A stretch of 64,000 nt of DNA from Tateyamaria sp947503385. Its GTDB lineage: Bacteria > Pseudomonadota > Alphaproteobacteria > Rhodobacterales > Rhodobacteraceae. This document shows positions 9,143 through 18,303 of the stretch, one piece after another. The notes below the pieces were generated by a model. The model made no database searches, had not been told where the DNA came from, and saw nothing but the letters and a program-made list of their open reading frames with translations. How positions within the stretch are numbered: position 1 is the stretch's first letter; every line of letters starts with the position of its first letter. The translations under genes and the position numbers were made by a program. The stretch lies in the NCBI RefSeq assembly GCF_051195235.1, contig NZ_JBNFZM010000011.1, positions 1 to 64,000 of the forward strand. The letters run 5' to 3'.

Positions 9143-10125
9143 GCACCACCGACCGCGCCATTCCCGACCGCCTGCGCTCACCGCTGGAACAACGGCTGAA
9201 AAGCTGGGAAACGCTGCTGCTGGCAGTCGCGGTGGCGATATTCGTGGCCAACAGCTTTGCCTCGCCATATTTCCTCAATGCTTGGAACCTGAGCGACGCG
9301 ACCTTTAACTTTACCGAAAAGGCGATGATCGCCTTTGCCATGGCGCTGCTGATCATTTCGGGTGAAATCGACCTGAGCGTGGCATCCATTATCGCGCTCG
9401 CATCCACCGCCATGGGGGCGGCGGTGCAGATGGGCGTGGGAACGCCGGGACTTGTTCTGGTGGGTCTTGGTGTTGGCCTTTTGTGCGGTGCGTTCAACGG
9501 TGTGCTGGTCACGCGGTTCGGCCTGCCGTCCATCGTCGTGACCATCGGCACGATGAGCCTGTTTCGCGGCATCAGCTTCATCGTTTTGGGTGATCAGGCG
9601 TTCCGCGGCTACCCGGCCAGCTTTTCGTGGTTCGGGCAGGGCTATGTCTGGTGGGTGATCTCGTTTGAATTTGTCCTCTTTGGCGTCATCGCGGTGATCT
9701 ACGGCATCCTGCTGCACAAGACCAATTTCGGCCGCGCGGTCTATGCAATTGGCAACAATCCGACGGGGGCCATGTTCTCGGGCATCCGCGTGCAGCGGAT
9801 CAAGTTCATCCTGTTTCTGCTGACGGGTCTCATGTCCGGTGTCGCCGCGATTTGCCTGACCGCCCGTCTGGGGTCCACGCGCCCGTCCATCGCCACCGGC
9901 TGGGAGCTTGAGGTCGTGACGATGGTTGTGCTGGGGGGTGTCAGCATCCTTGGCGGGTCCGGAACCATTGTTGGCGTGGTCATCGCGGCCTTTGTCATGG
10001 GGCTGGTGACATTTGGGCTGGGGCTGTTGAATGTGCCGGGTATCGTGATGTCCATCGTGGTGGGCGCGCTGCTGATCGGCGTCATTGCCCTGCCGCGCCT
10101 CTGGACGATGTGGAGGACCGGGTGA
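9139..10125 (+). CDS. rhaQ: Rhamnose ABC transporter permease 2
   Basis: A 328-residue RbsC-family permease, partner of the preceding gene, with about eight to ten transmembrane segments and the motif GGVSILGGSGTIVGV. The short hydrophilic N-terminus (~20 residues) precedes the first helix. It overlaps rhaP by 4 bp and rhaM by 1 bp (TGATG), so translation is coupled along the operon. Confidence 0.92.
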   Translation: MSTTDRAIPDRLRSPLEQRLKSWETLLLAVAVAIFVANSFASPYFLNAWNLSDATFNFTEKAMIAFAMALLIISGEIDLSVASIIALASTAMGAAVQMGVGTPGLVLVGLGVGLLCGAFNGVLVTRFGLPSIVVTIGTMSLFRGISFIVLGDQAFRGYPASFSWFGQGYVWWVISFEFVLFGVIAVIYGILLHKTNFGRAVYAIGNNPTGAMFSGIRVQRIKFILFLLTGLMSGVAAICLTARLGSTRPSIATGWELEVVTMVVLGGVSILGGSGTIVGVVIAAFVMGLVTFGLGLLNVPGIVMSIVVGALLIGVIALPRLWTMWRTG

Positions 10126-10439
10126 TGGAGAAGTTCGCCTTCAAAATGCAACTAAATCCGGGGTGTCGTGCCGCATATATCAAGCGGCATAACGAGATTT
10201 GGCCAGAGCTGTCTGCGCTGCTGAAAGACGCGGGCGTGTCCGATTACTCCATTCATCTGGACGCAGACACCAACATCCTGTTTGCGGTTCTGTGGCGGCT
10301 GGCGGGGCATGGCATGGATGATCTGCCCGCGCATCCCCTGATGCAAAAATGGTGGGCACATATGGCCGACATCATGGAAACGCACCCAAGCAATGAACCC
10401 GTGGCGACGCCGCTTGAAACCGTTTTTCACCTGCCATGA
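10125..10439 (+). CDS. rhaM: L-rhamnose mutarotase
   Basis: A 104-residue enzyme that interconverts the alpha and beta anomers of L-rhamnose, feeding the isomerase and kinase the right form. With the ATG at 10125 the length equals E. coli RhaM exactly, and the active-site Tyr18 and His22 fall in place (AAYIKRHNEIWPEL). The C-terminus with QKWWAHMADIM and ETVFHLP also matches. GGAGG at 10112-10116 supports this start over an earlier in-frame ATG at 10110. The rhizobial counterpart is called rhaU. The stop overlaps rhaK (ATGA). Confidence 0.94.
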   Translation: MEKFAFKMQLNPGCRAAYIKRHNEIWPELSALLKDAGVSDYSIHLDADTNILFAVLWRLAGHGMDDLPAHPLMQKWWAHMADIMETHPSNEPVATPLETVFHLP

Positions 10440-11815
10440 CGCTGCGCCATATCGCTGTCATCGACATCGGCAAGACCAACGCCAAGCTGGCGCTTGTCAA
10501 CGCATCTGACCTGTCCGAAATCGCTGTGGTCACACGTCCAAACACGGTCAAGCCCGGCCCACCGTGGCCACATTTCGATGTCGAAGGGCACTGGGCGTTT
10601 GTGCTGGAGAATCTGTTGGCATTTCACGCGGCACATGGGGTCCACGCCATTTCGGTCACAACACACGGGGCTTGCGCGGCGCTACTGGATCGCGACGGGA
10701 CGTTGGCCGCGCCCATTCTCGATTACGAGCACGCGGGACCAGATGACGTAGCGCTTGCCTATGAGGCTGTCCGTCCCCCTTTTGCGGAAACCGGTTCGCC
10801 CAAGCTGGCGGGGGGGCTCAACATCGGCGCACAATTGTTCTGGCAATTTGGAACTGATCCCACGCTCAGGTCACGCACCCACCGGATCGTCACCTATCCG
10901 CAATATTGGGGCTTTCGGCTGACCGGGGTTGCGGCCATGGATGTCACATCGCTGGGGTGTCACACGGATCTCTGGGACCCGCGGGCCGGTGTGTTTTCGT
11001 CTTTGGTTGCGGCACTTGGGATCACTGACAAGATGGCGCCGGTGGTGCGGCCCTCTGACGTGTTGGGGCCGCTGTTGCCACAAGTGGCGGACCAGACAGG
11101 ATTGCCGCCGGAGACGCCCGTGTTTTGCGGTATCCACGATTCAAACGCATCGCTTCTGCCTTATGTTCTGCGGGAACAGGGGCCGTTCAGCGTTGTATCG
11201 ACAGGCACATGGGTTGTCGCGATGTCCATTGACGGCGCGCCAGTGGCGCTGGACCCGGCGCGCGATACACTGATCAACGTGACCGCGCTTGGTGATCCGG
11301 CGCCGTCAGCCCGCTTTATGGGGGGCCGGGAACATGATGTCGCCATGGGCGGCGACTACCCCGATCCGACGGACGGGGACGTTGACGTCATACTGGCGCA
11401 AGGCATCATGCTAATGCCCGCCATTGTGCCTGACACCGGACCGTTCAAAGGGTGTGCGGCCAGATGGATCGGAACTGAACCGCCCCAGAGATCGGCCCTG
11501 CGCGGTGCGGCGGTCGCGCTCTACCTTGCCTTGGTCACGGCGGAGTGTCTGTCCAATATCGGGCATCGCGGCCCTGTCATCGTCGAAGGGCCCTTTGCAA
11601 AGAACTCAACCTATCTGCGCATGTTGTCGGTGGCGACGGGGTCGGATGTGCACCTGTCAACAGGCACGACGGGGACCAGTGCGGGCGCGGCCTTGCTCGC
11701 CGTGGGGGCGTCGGGTGCTACATCGGCCTTGCACACTGCCCTGCCCGTTGACCAGGACATGTCCAAACGCCTCAAGGATTACTCCGCCGCATGGCGCGCC
11801 GCCTGCGTGATTTGA
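10436..11815 (+). CDS. rhaK: Rhamnulokinase of the rhizobial RhaK type (FGGY family)
   Basis: A 459-residue FGGY carbohydrate kinase that should phosphorylate L-rhamnulose to the 1-phosphate. It has the N-terminal phosphate-binding stretch IDIGKTNAKLALV, a central catalytic-region aspartate in GIHDSNASLLPYV, and a C-terminal nucleotide-binding part (STGTTGTSAGAAL). It is closer in look to the rhizobial RhaK group than to E. coli RhaB. In Rhizobium, RhaK is also needed for transporter activity, so coupling to RhaSTPQ is possible here; that is inference from the family. It is the last gene of the rightward operon. Confidence 0.9.
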   Translation: MTLRHIAVIDIGKTNAKLALVNASDLSEIAVVTRPNTVKPGPPWPHFDVEGHWAFVLENLLAFHAAHGVHAISVTTHGACAALLDRDGTLAAPILDYEHAGPDDVALAYEAVRPPFAETGSPKLAGGLNIGAQLFWQFGTDPTLRSRTHRIVTYPQYWGFRLTGVAAMDVTSLGCHTDLWDPRAGVFSSLVAALGITDKMAPVVRPSDVLGPLLPQVADQTGLPPETPVFCGIHDSNASLLPYVLREQGPFSVVSTGTWVVAMSIDGAPVALDPARDTLINVTALGDPAPSARFMGGREHDVAMGGDYPDPTDGDVDVILAQGIMLMPAIVPDTGPFKGCAARWIGTEPPQRSALRGAAVALYLALVTAECLSNIGHRGPVIVEGPFAKNSTYLRMLSVATGSDVHLSTGTTGTSAGAALLAVGASGATSALHTALPVDQDMSKRLKDYSAAWRAACVI

Positions 11816-12108
11816 TGCGCCAGAACTGGGGGTTTCGCCGGATGGGGCGCCATGCAGGCGTGGTGTCACATCCGGCAATGGGGCAACCTTCGTGCAAGGG
11901 CTTGCCATAGGCGCACCGCGTGACCCACTGTCATGCTCAGACCCTGTCGCGGCGCAGCCGATGTCCCCCTCGCTGATGGCCGCTTTGTCAAAATCGCCCT
12001 TGCGCCTCAGCAAAAGCTGTGGCCGTCCCTTTGCTGACCGCCGCCTTGCGGCTATGGACAACCTTACGCCCATGACGCCGCCACACACTCATTTGGAAGA
12101 CGACCGCT

Positions 12109-13467
12109 ATGACCAATTTCACGCGACCCAAGACCGACACGGCGATGTTCAACCGCGCGGATTTTCCGACGGATTTCACCTTTGGGGCTGCAACGGCGGC
12201 ATACCAGATCGAGGGGGCGCAATTCGGCGGGGCGGGGCCATCGCATTGGGACACCTTTGCCGCGACCCCTGGCAATGTCGTACGGGCCGAAGACGGGGCA
12301 CGAGCCTGCGACCACTATCACCGCTGGGCGGGCGACCTCGACCTTTTGAAAGAGGGTGGGTTTGACGCCTACCGCTTTTCCACCAGTTGGGCGCGTGTGA
12401 TGCCGGATGGCGTGACCATTAACCCCGACGGGCTCGATTTCTATGACCGGCTGGTGGATGGGATCCTTGCGCGTGGTCTTGCCCCCTATCTGACCCTCTA
12501 CCACTGGGACCTGCCAGCAGCGCTTGCCGACAAGGGCGGCTGGGTCAATCGCGACACCGTTCTGCGGTTTGCCGACTTTGCGGAAACGGTGATGGACCGG
12601 ATCGGCGAGCGTGTGTCCCGCACCGCCACGATTAACGAACCGTGGTGCGTCAGTTGGCTGTCGCATTTCGAAGGCCACCACGCGCCGGGTCTGCGCGATA
12701 TCCGCGCCACAGCCCGCGCAATGCACCACATTCAACTGGCCCACGGGATGGCCGTCACCCGGTTGCGCGACGCAGGCCATGACAGGTTGGGCATCGTGCT
12801 GAATTTTGCCGACATCCAGCCGGTTGCAGCGGGTCAGGAGGCCGCCGCGGCCAGAGCCGACGCGCTGGCCAATGCATGGTTCATCCAGTCCATCGCCCAA
12901 GGCACGTATCCGCAAGAGGCGCTGGATGGGCTGGCGCCGCACATGCCGGAGTACTGGCAAGACGACATGCCCGTGATCGCAACGCCCATCGACTGGCTGG
13001 GTGTGAACTACTACACCCGCGAGCTTGTGTCGGCGCAGCCGGATGCGGCATGGCCTGCAATCCAGTCACATGACGGACCGTTGCCCAAGACGCAAATGGG
13101 CTGGGAAATCCACGCTGACGGGTTGCGCGGCCTGCTCACACGTATGGCGCGCGACTATGTCGGCGACCTGCCGATGATTGTGACCGAAAATGGCATGGCG
13201 TGGGACGATCACATCGTTGCCGACGGTGTGTATGACACCGAACGCATCAGTTACATATCTGGTCATCTGGCCGCTGCGCGCGCGGCCATGGAAGCAGGCG
13301 TCAACCTGCAAGGGTTCTTTTATTGGTCACTGCTCGACAATTTCGAGTGGGCATTTGGTTATGAAAAGCGGTTTGGGATCGTGCACGTGGATTTCGAGAC
13401 GCTTGAGCGGACGCCCAAGGCATCGTTCCACGCGTTCAAGGCGTGCCTCAGGCCGAATGACGGGTAA
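12109..13467 (+). CDS. Family GH1 beta-glucosidase
   Basis: A 452-residue cytoplasmic glycoside hydrolase with no signal peptide. The catalytic acid/base Glu177 lies in TINEPW and the nucleophile Glu360 in VTENGM; substrate-site landmarks FGAATAAYQIEG, RFSTSWARV, LYHWDLP and the C-terminal DNFEWAFGYEKRFG are intact. It hydrolyses beta-glucosides or related beta-glycosides entering the cell. It stands 293 bp after rhaK in the same orientation without a clear promoter or terminator between, so read-through from the rha operon is possible. Exact aglycone and sugar preference cannot be told from sequence. Confidence 0.95.
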   Translation: MTNFTRPKTDTAMFNRADFPTDFTFGAATAAYQIEGAQFGGAGPSHWDTFAATPGNVVRAEDGARACDHYHRWAGDLDLLKEGGFDAYRFSTSWARVMPDGVTINPDGLDFYDRLVDGILARGLAPYLTLYHWDLPAALADKGGWVNRDTVLRFADFAETVMDRIGERVSRTATINEPWCVSWLSHFEGHHAPGLRDIRATARAMHHIQLAHGMAVTRLRDAGHDRLGIVLNFADIQPVAAGQEAAAARADALANAWFIQSIAQGTYPQEALDGLAPHMPEYWQDDMPVIATPIDWLGVNYYTRELVSAQPDAAWPAIQSHDGPLPKTQMGWEIHADGLRGLLTRMARDYVGDLPMIVTENGMAWDDHIVADGVYDTERISYISGHLAAARAAMEAGVNLQGFFYWSLLDNFEWAFGYEKRFGIVHVDFETLERTPKASFHAFKACLRPNDG

Positions 13468-13812
13468 GTGTTGGTTGCAGGTCAGGGCGCGGCGACCACG
13501 CAGCCGCCGCGCACGCCGCGACTTTGAACAGGTTAGCAAGTGACCGCAATGCGGATTGTCGATCACCATTTTCCATTCATCATCGACTTACCGGCGCAAT
13601 ACGGCGACAGTACGTTTGTGTAGTGCCACAACGTCAGCCCGTTGGGCGACTTCGCGAACCAGCGGCTTTGGGACGGCGGTGCAAATCGGGACGGGACCTC
13701 CGACAAACTTGAGGATCAGGTCCACCCGTTGCAGGCACCAAGTGTGATTGCACCGCGCCGTGAACGATCCAAGGGCTTCAGGTGCGAAATCCGATGTTAG
13801 CGGTGGCTGTCC
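13468..13812. other. Non-coding gap
   Basis: About 345 bp between the beta-glucosidase and the flavodoxin-like gene, where two genes converge. The short open frames here have no start signal or recognisable protein features. No strong terminator hairpin, tRNA or repeat was found. Confidence 0.5.
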
Positions 13813-14319
13813 CTATGCGACACCGGACGCCGCTTCTGTCGTCATGGTATTGCTGAATGACAGAAGGAGCCGGTCCATTTCATCGGTCCCTTCGATGGCG
13901 TTTTGGATGTTGACGCGCGCGGCAAAGCTGCGGCCCAATTCTGCCTCGCAGCTTCGGACGCATTTCACCGACTCTTCCCTGCGACCGCATGTGGTCAGCA
14001 GCCCGATGGGCGAGGATGACGTTGACAGGGCGCGCAGCACGCTGCGCAAGGGAGGAGCGGGCTGATCGGCCCAAACAGGTCCCGCAACGACGATCCAAGG
14101 GCGCGCCACAGGCACCACATTGCCGGTGCGCAGCGGGGGAACATGCAACCGGCCCACATCCCAGATTGCCCGAACCATCCAGAACAGCGGCATCCGGTAG
14201 CGATCCACTTCAATCGGTATGAATTCGGCCCCTGAATGCTGCGCAAGCCATTTGGCCGCACGTCGTGTGTGACCAGTCTTGGAATAGCAATAGATGGCGG
14301 GCGGCGGTGTGGCAGGCAT
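13813..14319 (-). CDS. Flavodoxin-like domain protein
   Basis: A 168-residue protein with a flavodoxin fold signature: an N-terminal beta-strand and FMN-phosphate loop YCYSKTGHTRRAAKWL and a central VVAGPVWADQPAPPLRSVL that matches the flavin-ring loop region of WrbA/flavodoxin relatives. The ATG at 14319 is chosen because of AAGGAA upstream; longer in-frame starts add a proline- and arginine-rich tail with no features. It probably binds FMN and moves electrons or reduces small molecules. It diverges from the alcohol dehydrogenase gene across 122 bp. The specific partner is unknown. Confidence 0.7.
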   Translation of the reverse strand: MPATPPPAIYCYSKTGHTRRAAKWLAQHSGAEFIPIEVDRYRMPLFWMVRAIWDVGRLHVPPLRTGNVVPVARPWIVVAGPVWADQPAPPLRSVLRALSTSSSPIGLLTTCGRREESVKCVRSCEAELGRSFAARVNIQNAIEGTDEMDRLLLSFSNTMTTEAASGVA

Positions 14320-14441
14320 GGATCTGGTTCCTTTCGCGCTTGGTCTAGCGTCGTCGGGCGGCCGCAGATTGAGCAATATCAATCTGCGGGTGGAAAGCGC
14401 GTGGCACTCATCGCCCAAACCCAGACGCGAGGAGCCCGAAG

Positions 14442-15476
14442 ATGTCCCATGTACTGCCCAAGACGATGAAAGCTGCGGTTGTCACTGATCTGGGACGCCC
14501 GCTCGATATCCGCGAGGTTCCGGTGCCCGACATTGGTCCGCGCGATGTGCTGGTGCGGGTGCGTGCCTCGGGCGTGTGCCACACCGACCTGCACGCCGCC
14601 ATGGGTGACTGGCCGGTCAAGCCCACGGCACCCTTTATCCCCGGTCACGAGGGCGTCGGAGAGGTCGCGGCGCTGGGTCGGGATGTGACGCATCTCAAGG
14701 AAGGGGACCGGGTGGGCGTGCCGTGGCTGCATTCGGCCTGTGGACGGTGCGAACACTGTGCCGGGGGGTGGGAAACCCTATGCGAAAGCCAGCAGAACAC
14801 CGGGTATTCGGTTGATGGTGGCTATGCCGAATTTGTGCGCGCGGATGCGGATTATGTGGGTCAGTTGCCGGACACGCTTGATTTTGGTCCCGCATCGCCG
14901 GTGCTGTGTGCCGGAGTGACCGTCTACAAGGGCCTCAAGGAAACCGAAGTGCGCCCGGGCCAATGGGTCGCGATCAGCGGCATCGGGGGGCTTGGCCATA
15001 TGGCTGTGCAATACGCCAAGGCGATGGGGATGCATGTCGTTGCTGTCGACGTGGCCGACGACAAGCTGCAATTGGCCGCGTCCCTAGGAGCGGACGTCAC
15101 AATCAACGCGGCAACGACCGACCCGGTCAAAGAGGTCGCTGATCATCTCGGCGGGGTACACGGCGCTTTGGTCACCGCCGTCAGCACGCAGGCCTTTGCC
15201 CAAGCCACCGGCATGTTGCGGCGGCACGGCACAATGAGCCTTGTGGGGTTGCCGCCGGGCACGTTTCCGCTGCCCATCTTCGATGTGGTGCTCAAGCGGT
15301 TGACCATCCGCGGGTCCATCGTAGGCACGCGGCTGGATCTGGTGGAGTCCCTGCAACTTGCGGCGGACGGCCTTGTGACAACGCATTTTGCGTGGGACAA
15401 GCTGGAGAACATCAACGCCATTTTTGATCGCATGAAGGCGGGTCAGATCACGGGCCGCATTGTTTTGGAGATCTGA
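14442..15476 (+). CDS. adhP: Zinc-dependent alcohol dehydrogenase, AdhP type
   Basis: A 344-residue medium-chain dehydrogenase oxidising primary alcohols with NAD. Catalytic zinc ligands are Cys46 (GVCHTDLH), His69/Glu70 (PGHEGVG) and Cys156; the structural zinc is held by Cys100, 103, 106 and 114 (CGRCEHC, later ETLC). The Rossmann loop is SGIGGLGHMAVQYA. Size and motifs match AdhP/AdhA of bacteria. The acceptor could equally be an aldehyde under oxygen limitation. It is followed after 95 bp by a cytochrome c gene. Confidence 0.93.
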   Translation: MSHVLPKTMKAAVVTDLGRPLDIREVPVPDIGPRDVLVRVRASGVCHTDLHAAMGDWPVKPTAPFIPGHEGVGEVAALGRDVTHLKEGDRVGVPWLHSACGRCEHCAGGWETLCESQQNTGYSVDGGYAEFVRADADYVGQLPDTLDFGPASPVLCAGVTVYKGLKETEVRPGQWVAISGIGGLGHMAVQYAKAMGMHVVAVDVADDKLQLAASLGADVTINAATTDPVKEVADHLGGVHGALVTAVSTQAFAQATGMLRRHGTMSLVGLPPGTFPLPIFDVVLKRLTIRGSIVGTRLDLVESLQLAADGLVTTHFAWDKLENINAIFDRMKAGQITGRIVLEI

Positions 15477-15571
15477 GCCATGGCCGTGTGAGACTAGCCT
15501 TTGACCTTTGTCAATGTCCGGGCGCGTGCGGCTGGCTAGGGTTGGCACACCAAAACACAGGCGGGTCTCCG

Positions 15572-15991
15572 ATGACATTTCATTCCAAGCTGATCTCCGT
15601 TCTGGCCGCGGGCTTTGTCCTTGCGGCCTGTGCCCCCGATGACCGCGAACCGGATGTGAGTGTGGACCATGGTCAGGCGCTTTATGCCCGGGACTGTGCG
15701 GTTTGCCACGGTGACAATGGCAAGGGGGCTGGCGCGGCCTCTTTGGGTCTTGGGGTTCTGCCCCCCGATCTGACGACGCTCAGCGCGCAGAACCGCGGCA
15801 TTTTCCCGAGGGATTTCGTGATGAGTGTGATTGACGGATACAACCGGCGTGACCATCCGTCCTCTGCCATGCCCGAGTTTGGTAACAATGATCTTGGGCC
15901 CACTGTGCAAGTGGAGGATGGCGGTGTGTCCACCCCTATCCCTTCGGACCTTATCGCCTTGGCGGCATATCTTGAAAGCATCCAGCAATAG
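15572..15991 (+). CDS. Lipoprotein c-type cytochrome
   Basis: A 139-residue exported monohaem cytochrome c. The signal peptide ends in a lipobox with Cys20 (VLAAC), so the mature protein should be lipid-anchored facing the periplasm. Haem attachment is CAVCH (residues 42-46) and the probable distal ligand is Met100 in SSAMPEFG. The start at 15572 gives a proper signal peptide; a longer reading adds an unlikely N-terminus. It may pass electrons from a periplasmic dehydrogenase to an oxidase. No such partner is adjacent, since AdhP is an NAD enzyme. Confidence 0.88.
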   Translation: MTFHSKLISVLAAGFVLAACAPDDREPDVSVDHGQALYARDCAVCHGDNGKGAGAASLGLGVLPPDLTTLSAQNRGIFPRDFVMSVIDGYNRRDHPSSAMPEFGNNDLGPTVQVEDGGVSTPIPSDLIALAAYLESIQQ

Positions 15992-16359
15992 GTTCGTGTG
16001 CCGGGTGCGGCCACCGGTTGTACGTTGAAATGCCCATGACGCGACAACGTGGCCAAATGCCATTGTTCGCCGTGACCATCGGCACGCAACGCACAAACAT
16101 CGCAATGTGGGCCGCTGCGCTGAAAGGGTGATACCCCCCCCGGACCAAGCAGGTGATGCGCCGACGACCTGATATGCACCGCGCGGTCGATTGGGGACGC
16201 GTTGCGTTGGCGCGGCACCGTCTGGCAGGCGCAGCCGCTTGTGCTGTGCCACGACACCCAATGTGAGGCTCCGCACCTTTTCAAAACCGCCCCTGTTTGA
16301 GCGAAATCAATGGCTGCCGTCGCGGCGGGGCTACACTGGCACCAAAAGGGGACGCGGCC
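15992..16359. other. Non-coding gap before the M50 protease gene
   Basis: About 370 bp with no supported gene. It contains a run of eight C residues near 16134. The Shine-Dalgarno (AAAAGGGG) of the M50 gene lies at the right end. No operator or hairpin stands out. Confidence 0.45.
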
Positions 16360-17517
16360 ATGTTTTCCAACGCCAAGACAATCACGAGGGTTTTGGGCTT
16401 TGACATACGTGTCGATCCCAGTTGGGTTTTGATCGCGGCCCTGATCACCTGGAGCCTGTGCCAGCACAGTTTTCCCGCCGCGCTGCCGGGTCAGGCCACT
16501 GCGACCTATGTTGCAATGGCCGTTCTGGCGATGCTGCTCTTCTTTGCGTGTTTGCTGGCGCATGAATTGGCCCATGCGGTCACCGCCCGTGGTTTTGGCG
16601 TTAGCACCAAAAGCATCACGCTGTTCCTGTTCGGCGGGGTGGCGGAACTGGAGGAGGAGCCCACAAAAGCCATGCACGAATTCTGGATCGCACTGGCCGG
16701 TCCGGTGATGAGCCTTGTCCTAGCCTTTGTGTTCTGGTCGCTTGCGGGATTTGGCACGCTGACCTTGGGCAGCGGTCCGGTGGTCGAGGTTCTGCGCTAT
16801 CTTGCGCTGATCAATCTTGTGCTGGCGCTGTTCAACATGCTTCCGGCCTTTCCCTTGGATGGTGGACGGATTTTGCGAGCATGGTTGTGGCACCGGAACG
16901 ACGACATGCTGGCAGCGACCGAGACCGCAGCGCGGTCCGGCACGGTTCTGGCCTATGGTTTGATCATATTGGGTGTGTTGGGACTGTTTCAGGGCGCTTT
17001 TGTTGCCGGGTTTTGGCAAATCCTGATCGGGGTATTCGTGTTGGCCGCAGCGCGCAGCAGCATCGACGCGCAACGGATCAAAACGCTTTTGGGCGCGCGT
17101 GCCGTGGCAGACGTGATGACCGCGCCGCCCATCACAACCGAGCCGCAAACAACGCTTGCTGCGCTGGTTAATCAGGTGATGCTGGCCAAACGTATCGGTT
17201 TCGTGCCCGTGGTCGAGGATGGCGTGCTGCTTGGGCATATCGACACCGCCGTCCTGACCAGCATCGATCGCGAACATTGGGCCAGCACGCCCGTGGATGA
17301 TGTGTTTGTCGGGCTGGACGAGGCTGGGTGCGTGCCGCCCGATATGTCGGTGCTTGATCTGTTTGAGCGGATTTCGCAGTCTGGCCGTCGCAAGTTCATG
17401 GTGGTGGAGGACCGGCACCTGCGCGGCGTGATTTCCCTGTCCGACCTGACGCGTCACCTTGGTCTTCTTGCCAGTCTTGGCAAACAGGGAGGACAGAGCA
17501 AAGCCGCGCATCTTTGA
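16360..17517 (+). CDS. Site-2 protease family (M50) membrane metalloprotease with CBS domains
   Basis: A 385-residue intramembrane zinc protease. HExxH is at His68-Glu69-His72 (LLAHELAHAV) inside a membrane segment and the third ligand Asp167 in PAFPLDGGRIL. Around six hydrophobic segments occupy residues 20-225. Residues ~240-370 form two CBS repeats (VADVMTAPP... and a second ending VISLSDLTRHL), which in this subfamily bind adenine nucleotides and may gate the protease. Start at 16360 follows AAGGGG. Substrates are unknown; an anti-sigma factor or other regulator is typical for the family. Confidence 0.92.
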   Translation: MFSNAKTITRVLGFDIRVDPSWVLIAALITWSLCQHSFPAALPGQATATYVAMAVLAMLLFFACLLAHELAHAVTARGFGVSTKSITLFLFGGVAELEEEPTKAMHEFWIALAGPVMSLVLAFVFWSLAGFGTLTLGSGPVVEVLRYLALINLVLALFNMLPAFPLDGGRILRAWLWHRNDDMLAATETAARSGTVLAYGLIILGVLGLFQGAFVAGFWQILIGVFVLAAARSSIDAQRIKTLLGARAVADVMTAPPITTEPQTTLAALVNQVMLAKRIGFVPVVEDGVLLGHIDTAVLTSIDREHWASTPVDDVFVGLDEAGCVPPDMSVLDLFERISQSGRRKFMVVEDRHLRGVISLSDLTRHLGLLASLGKQGGQSKAAHL

Positions 17518-17891
17518 CGGCGCGCCCGGCAACGTGCCCACCGCGCACGGTTTCGAAAAGCTGTGGCTCGGACCGGGTGCGCTTGATCACTTGCGCTGGC
17601 GGGTCACCTGATTGGCGATGCTTCGGGAGGGCGGTGACCATGCGATGCCACCCGTCAGGTCCACCACCAGAATTGTCGCCGCCTCTCACGCCTTGAGACG
17701 TTCAGAAGAGGGGGTGCATTTCACGCCGTTCGCGGATGACGGCCAGTGCCTGACCTTTTTACCAAGGCTGGATGCTGCGACCCCGCATAGGGTCGTCCTA
17801 TCACGGCCTGATACGTTGCAGGTGATGCGGCAAGGACAAGGACCGTGGCGCGATGTTTGCGGTTGCTGATCGGCCTAGGATGGATATGGGG
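17518..17891. other. Non-coding gap
   Basis: About 375 bp between the M50 protease gene and a small leftward hypothetical gene. A rightward open frame at 17612-17869 exists but has no ribosome-binding site, no recognisable motif and odd composition, so it is not called. No hairpin or operator is evident. Confidence 0.4.
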
Positions 17892-18197
17892 TTATACGTC
17901 CGGCCACTTCCAAGCGATTGCGCCCAAATAGTTCCCGGTGTCCACGGCGTTCACAGTCAGGCGACGCGGCCCATAGCCATCCGCGCGGCGGATCTTGCGA
18001 TAGGTCCGGCGATTTCTGGCGTGGCGGACCAATCCTGACAAGGTCAGCACCAAAAACACGCCCTCGCCCTTCAACGGAATGTCGTCCACGCTGTGCCAAC
18101 CCGATGCCAGAGCATCCGCAAGCATCGTGTAAGGATCCCGCCGTGTGGGAACTGAGTGTTTCAAGGGCTCGCGCCTTTCGGGTTTGATCATCCGCAT
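17892..18197 (-). CDS. Small hypothetical protein
   Basis: A 101-residue open frame with good third-position GC bias and a plausible composition. Its centre has one hydrophobic strand or helix (GVFLVLTLSGLV) followed by a basic stretch (RHARNRRTYRKIRR). No clear Shine-Dalgarno precedes the ATG at 18197, and a later ATG at codon 25 could be the true start. I do not recognise the family. It stands alone, upstream-facing into the M50 gap. Confidence 0.5.
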   Translation of the reverse strand: MRMIKPERREPLKHSVPTRRDPYTMLADALASGWHSVDDIPLKGEGVFLVLTLSGLVRHARNRRTYRKIRRADGYGPRRLTVNAVDTGNYLGAIAWKWPDV

Positions 18198-18303
18198 TTA
18201 GGCGTGATTGCGCAGTCTCGCAATGTGTCAGGGCCCCAAAACACGCCCACTGTGATCTGTCGTGACGTTCCTGCCGCGGTCGTGCAACCGCACGTTACGC
18301 GGA

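Noticed and set aside
12064..12960. A 298-codon minus-strand frame opposite the beta-glucosidase
   Set aside because: The GH1 protein has both catalytic glutamates and full-length family blocks on the plus strand; the minus frame has no features.
17612..17869. An 85-codon plus-strand frame after the M50 protease gene
   Set aside because: No ribosome-binding site, no recognisable domain and biased composition; coding status cannot be supported.
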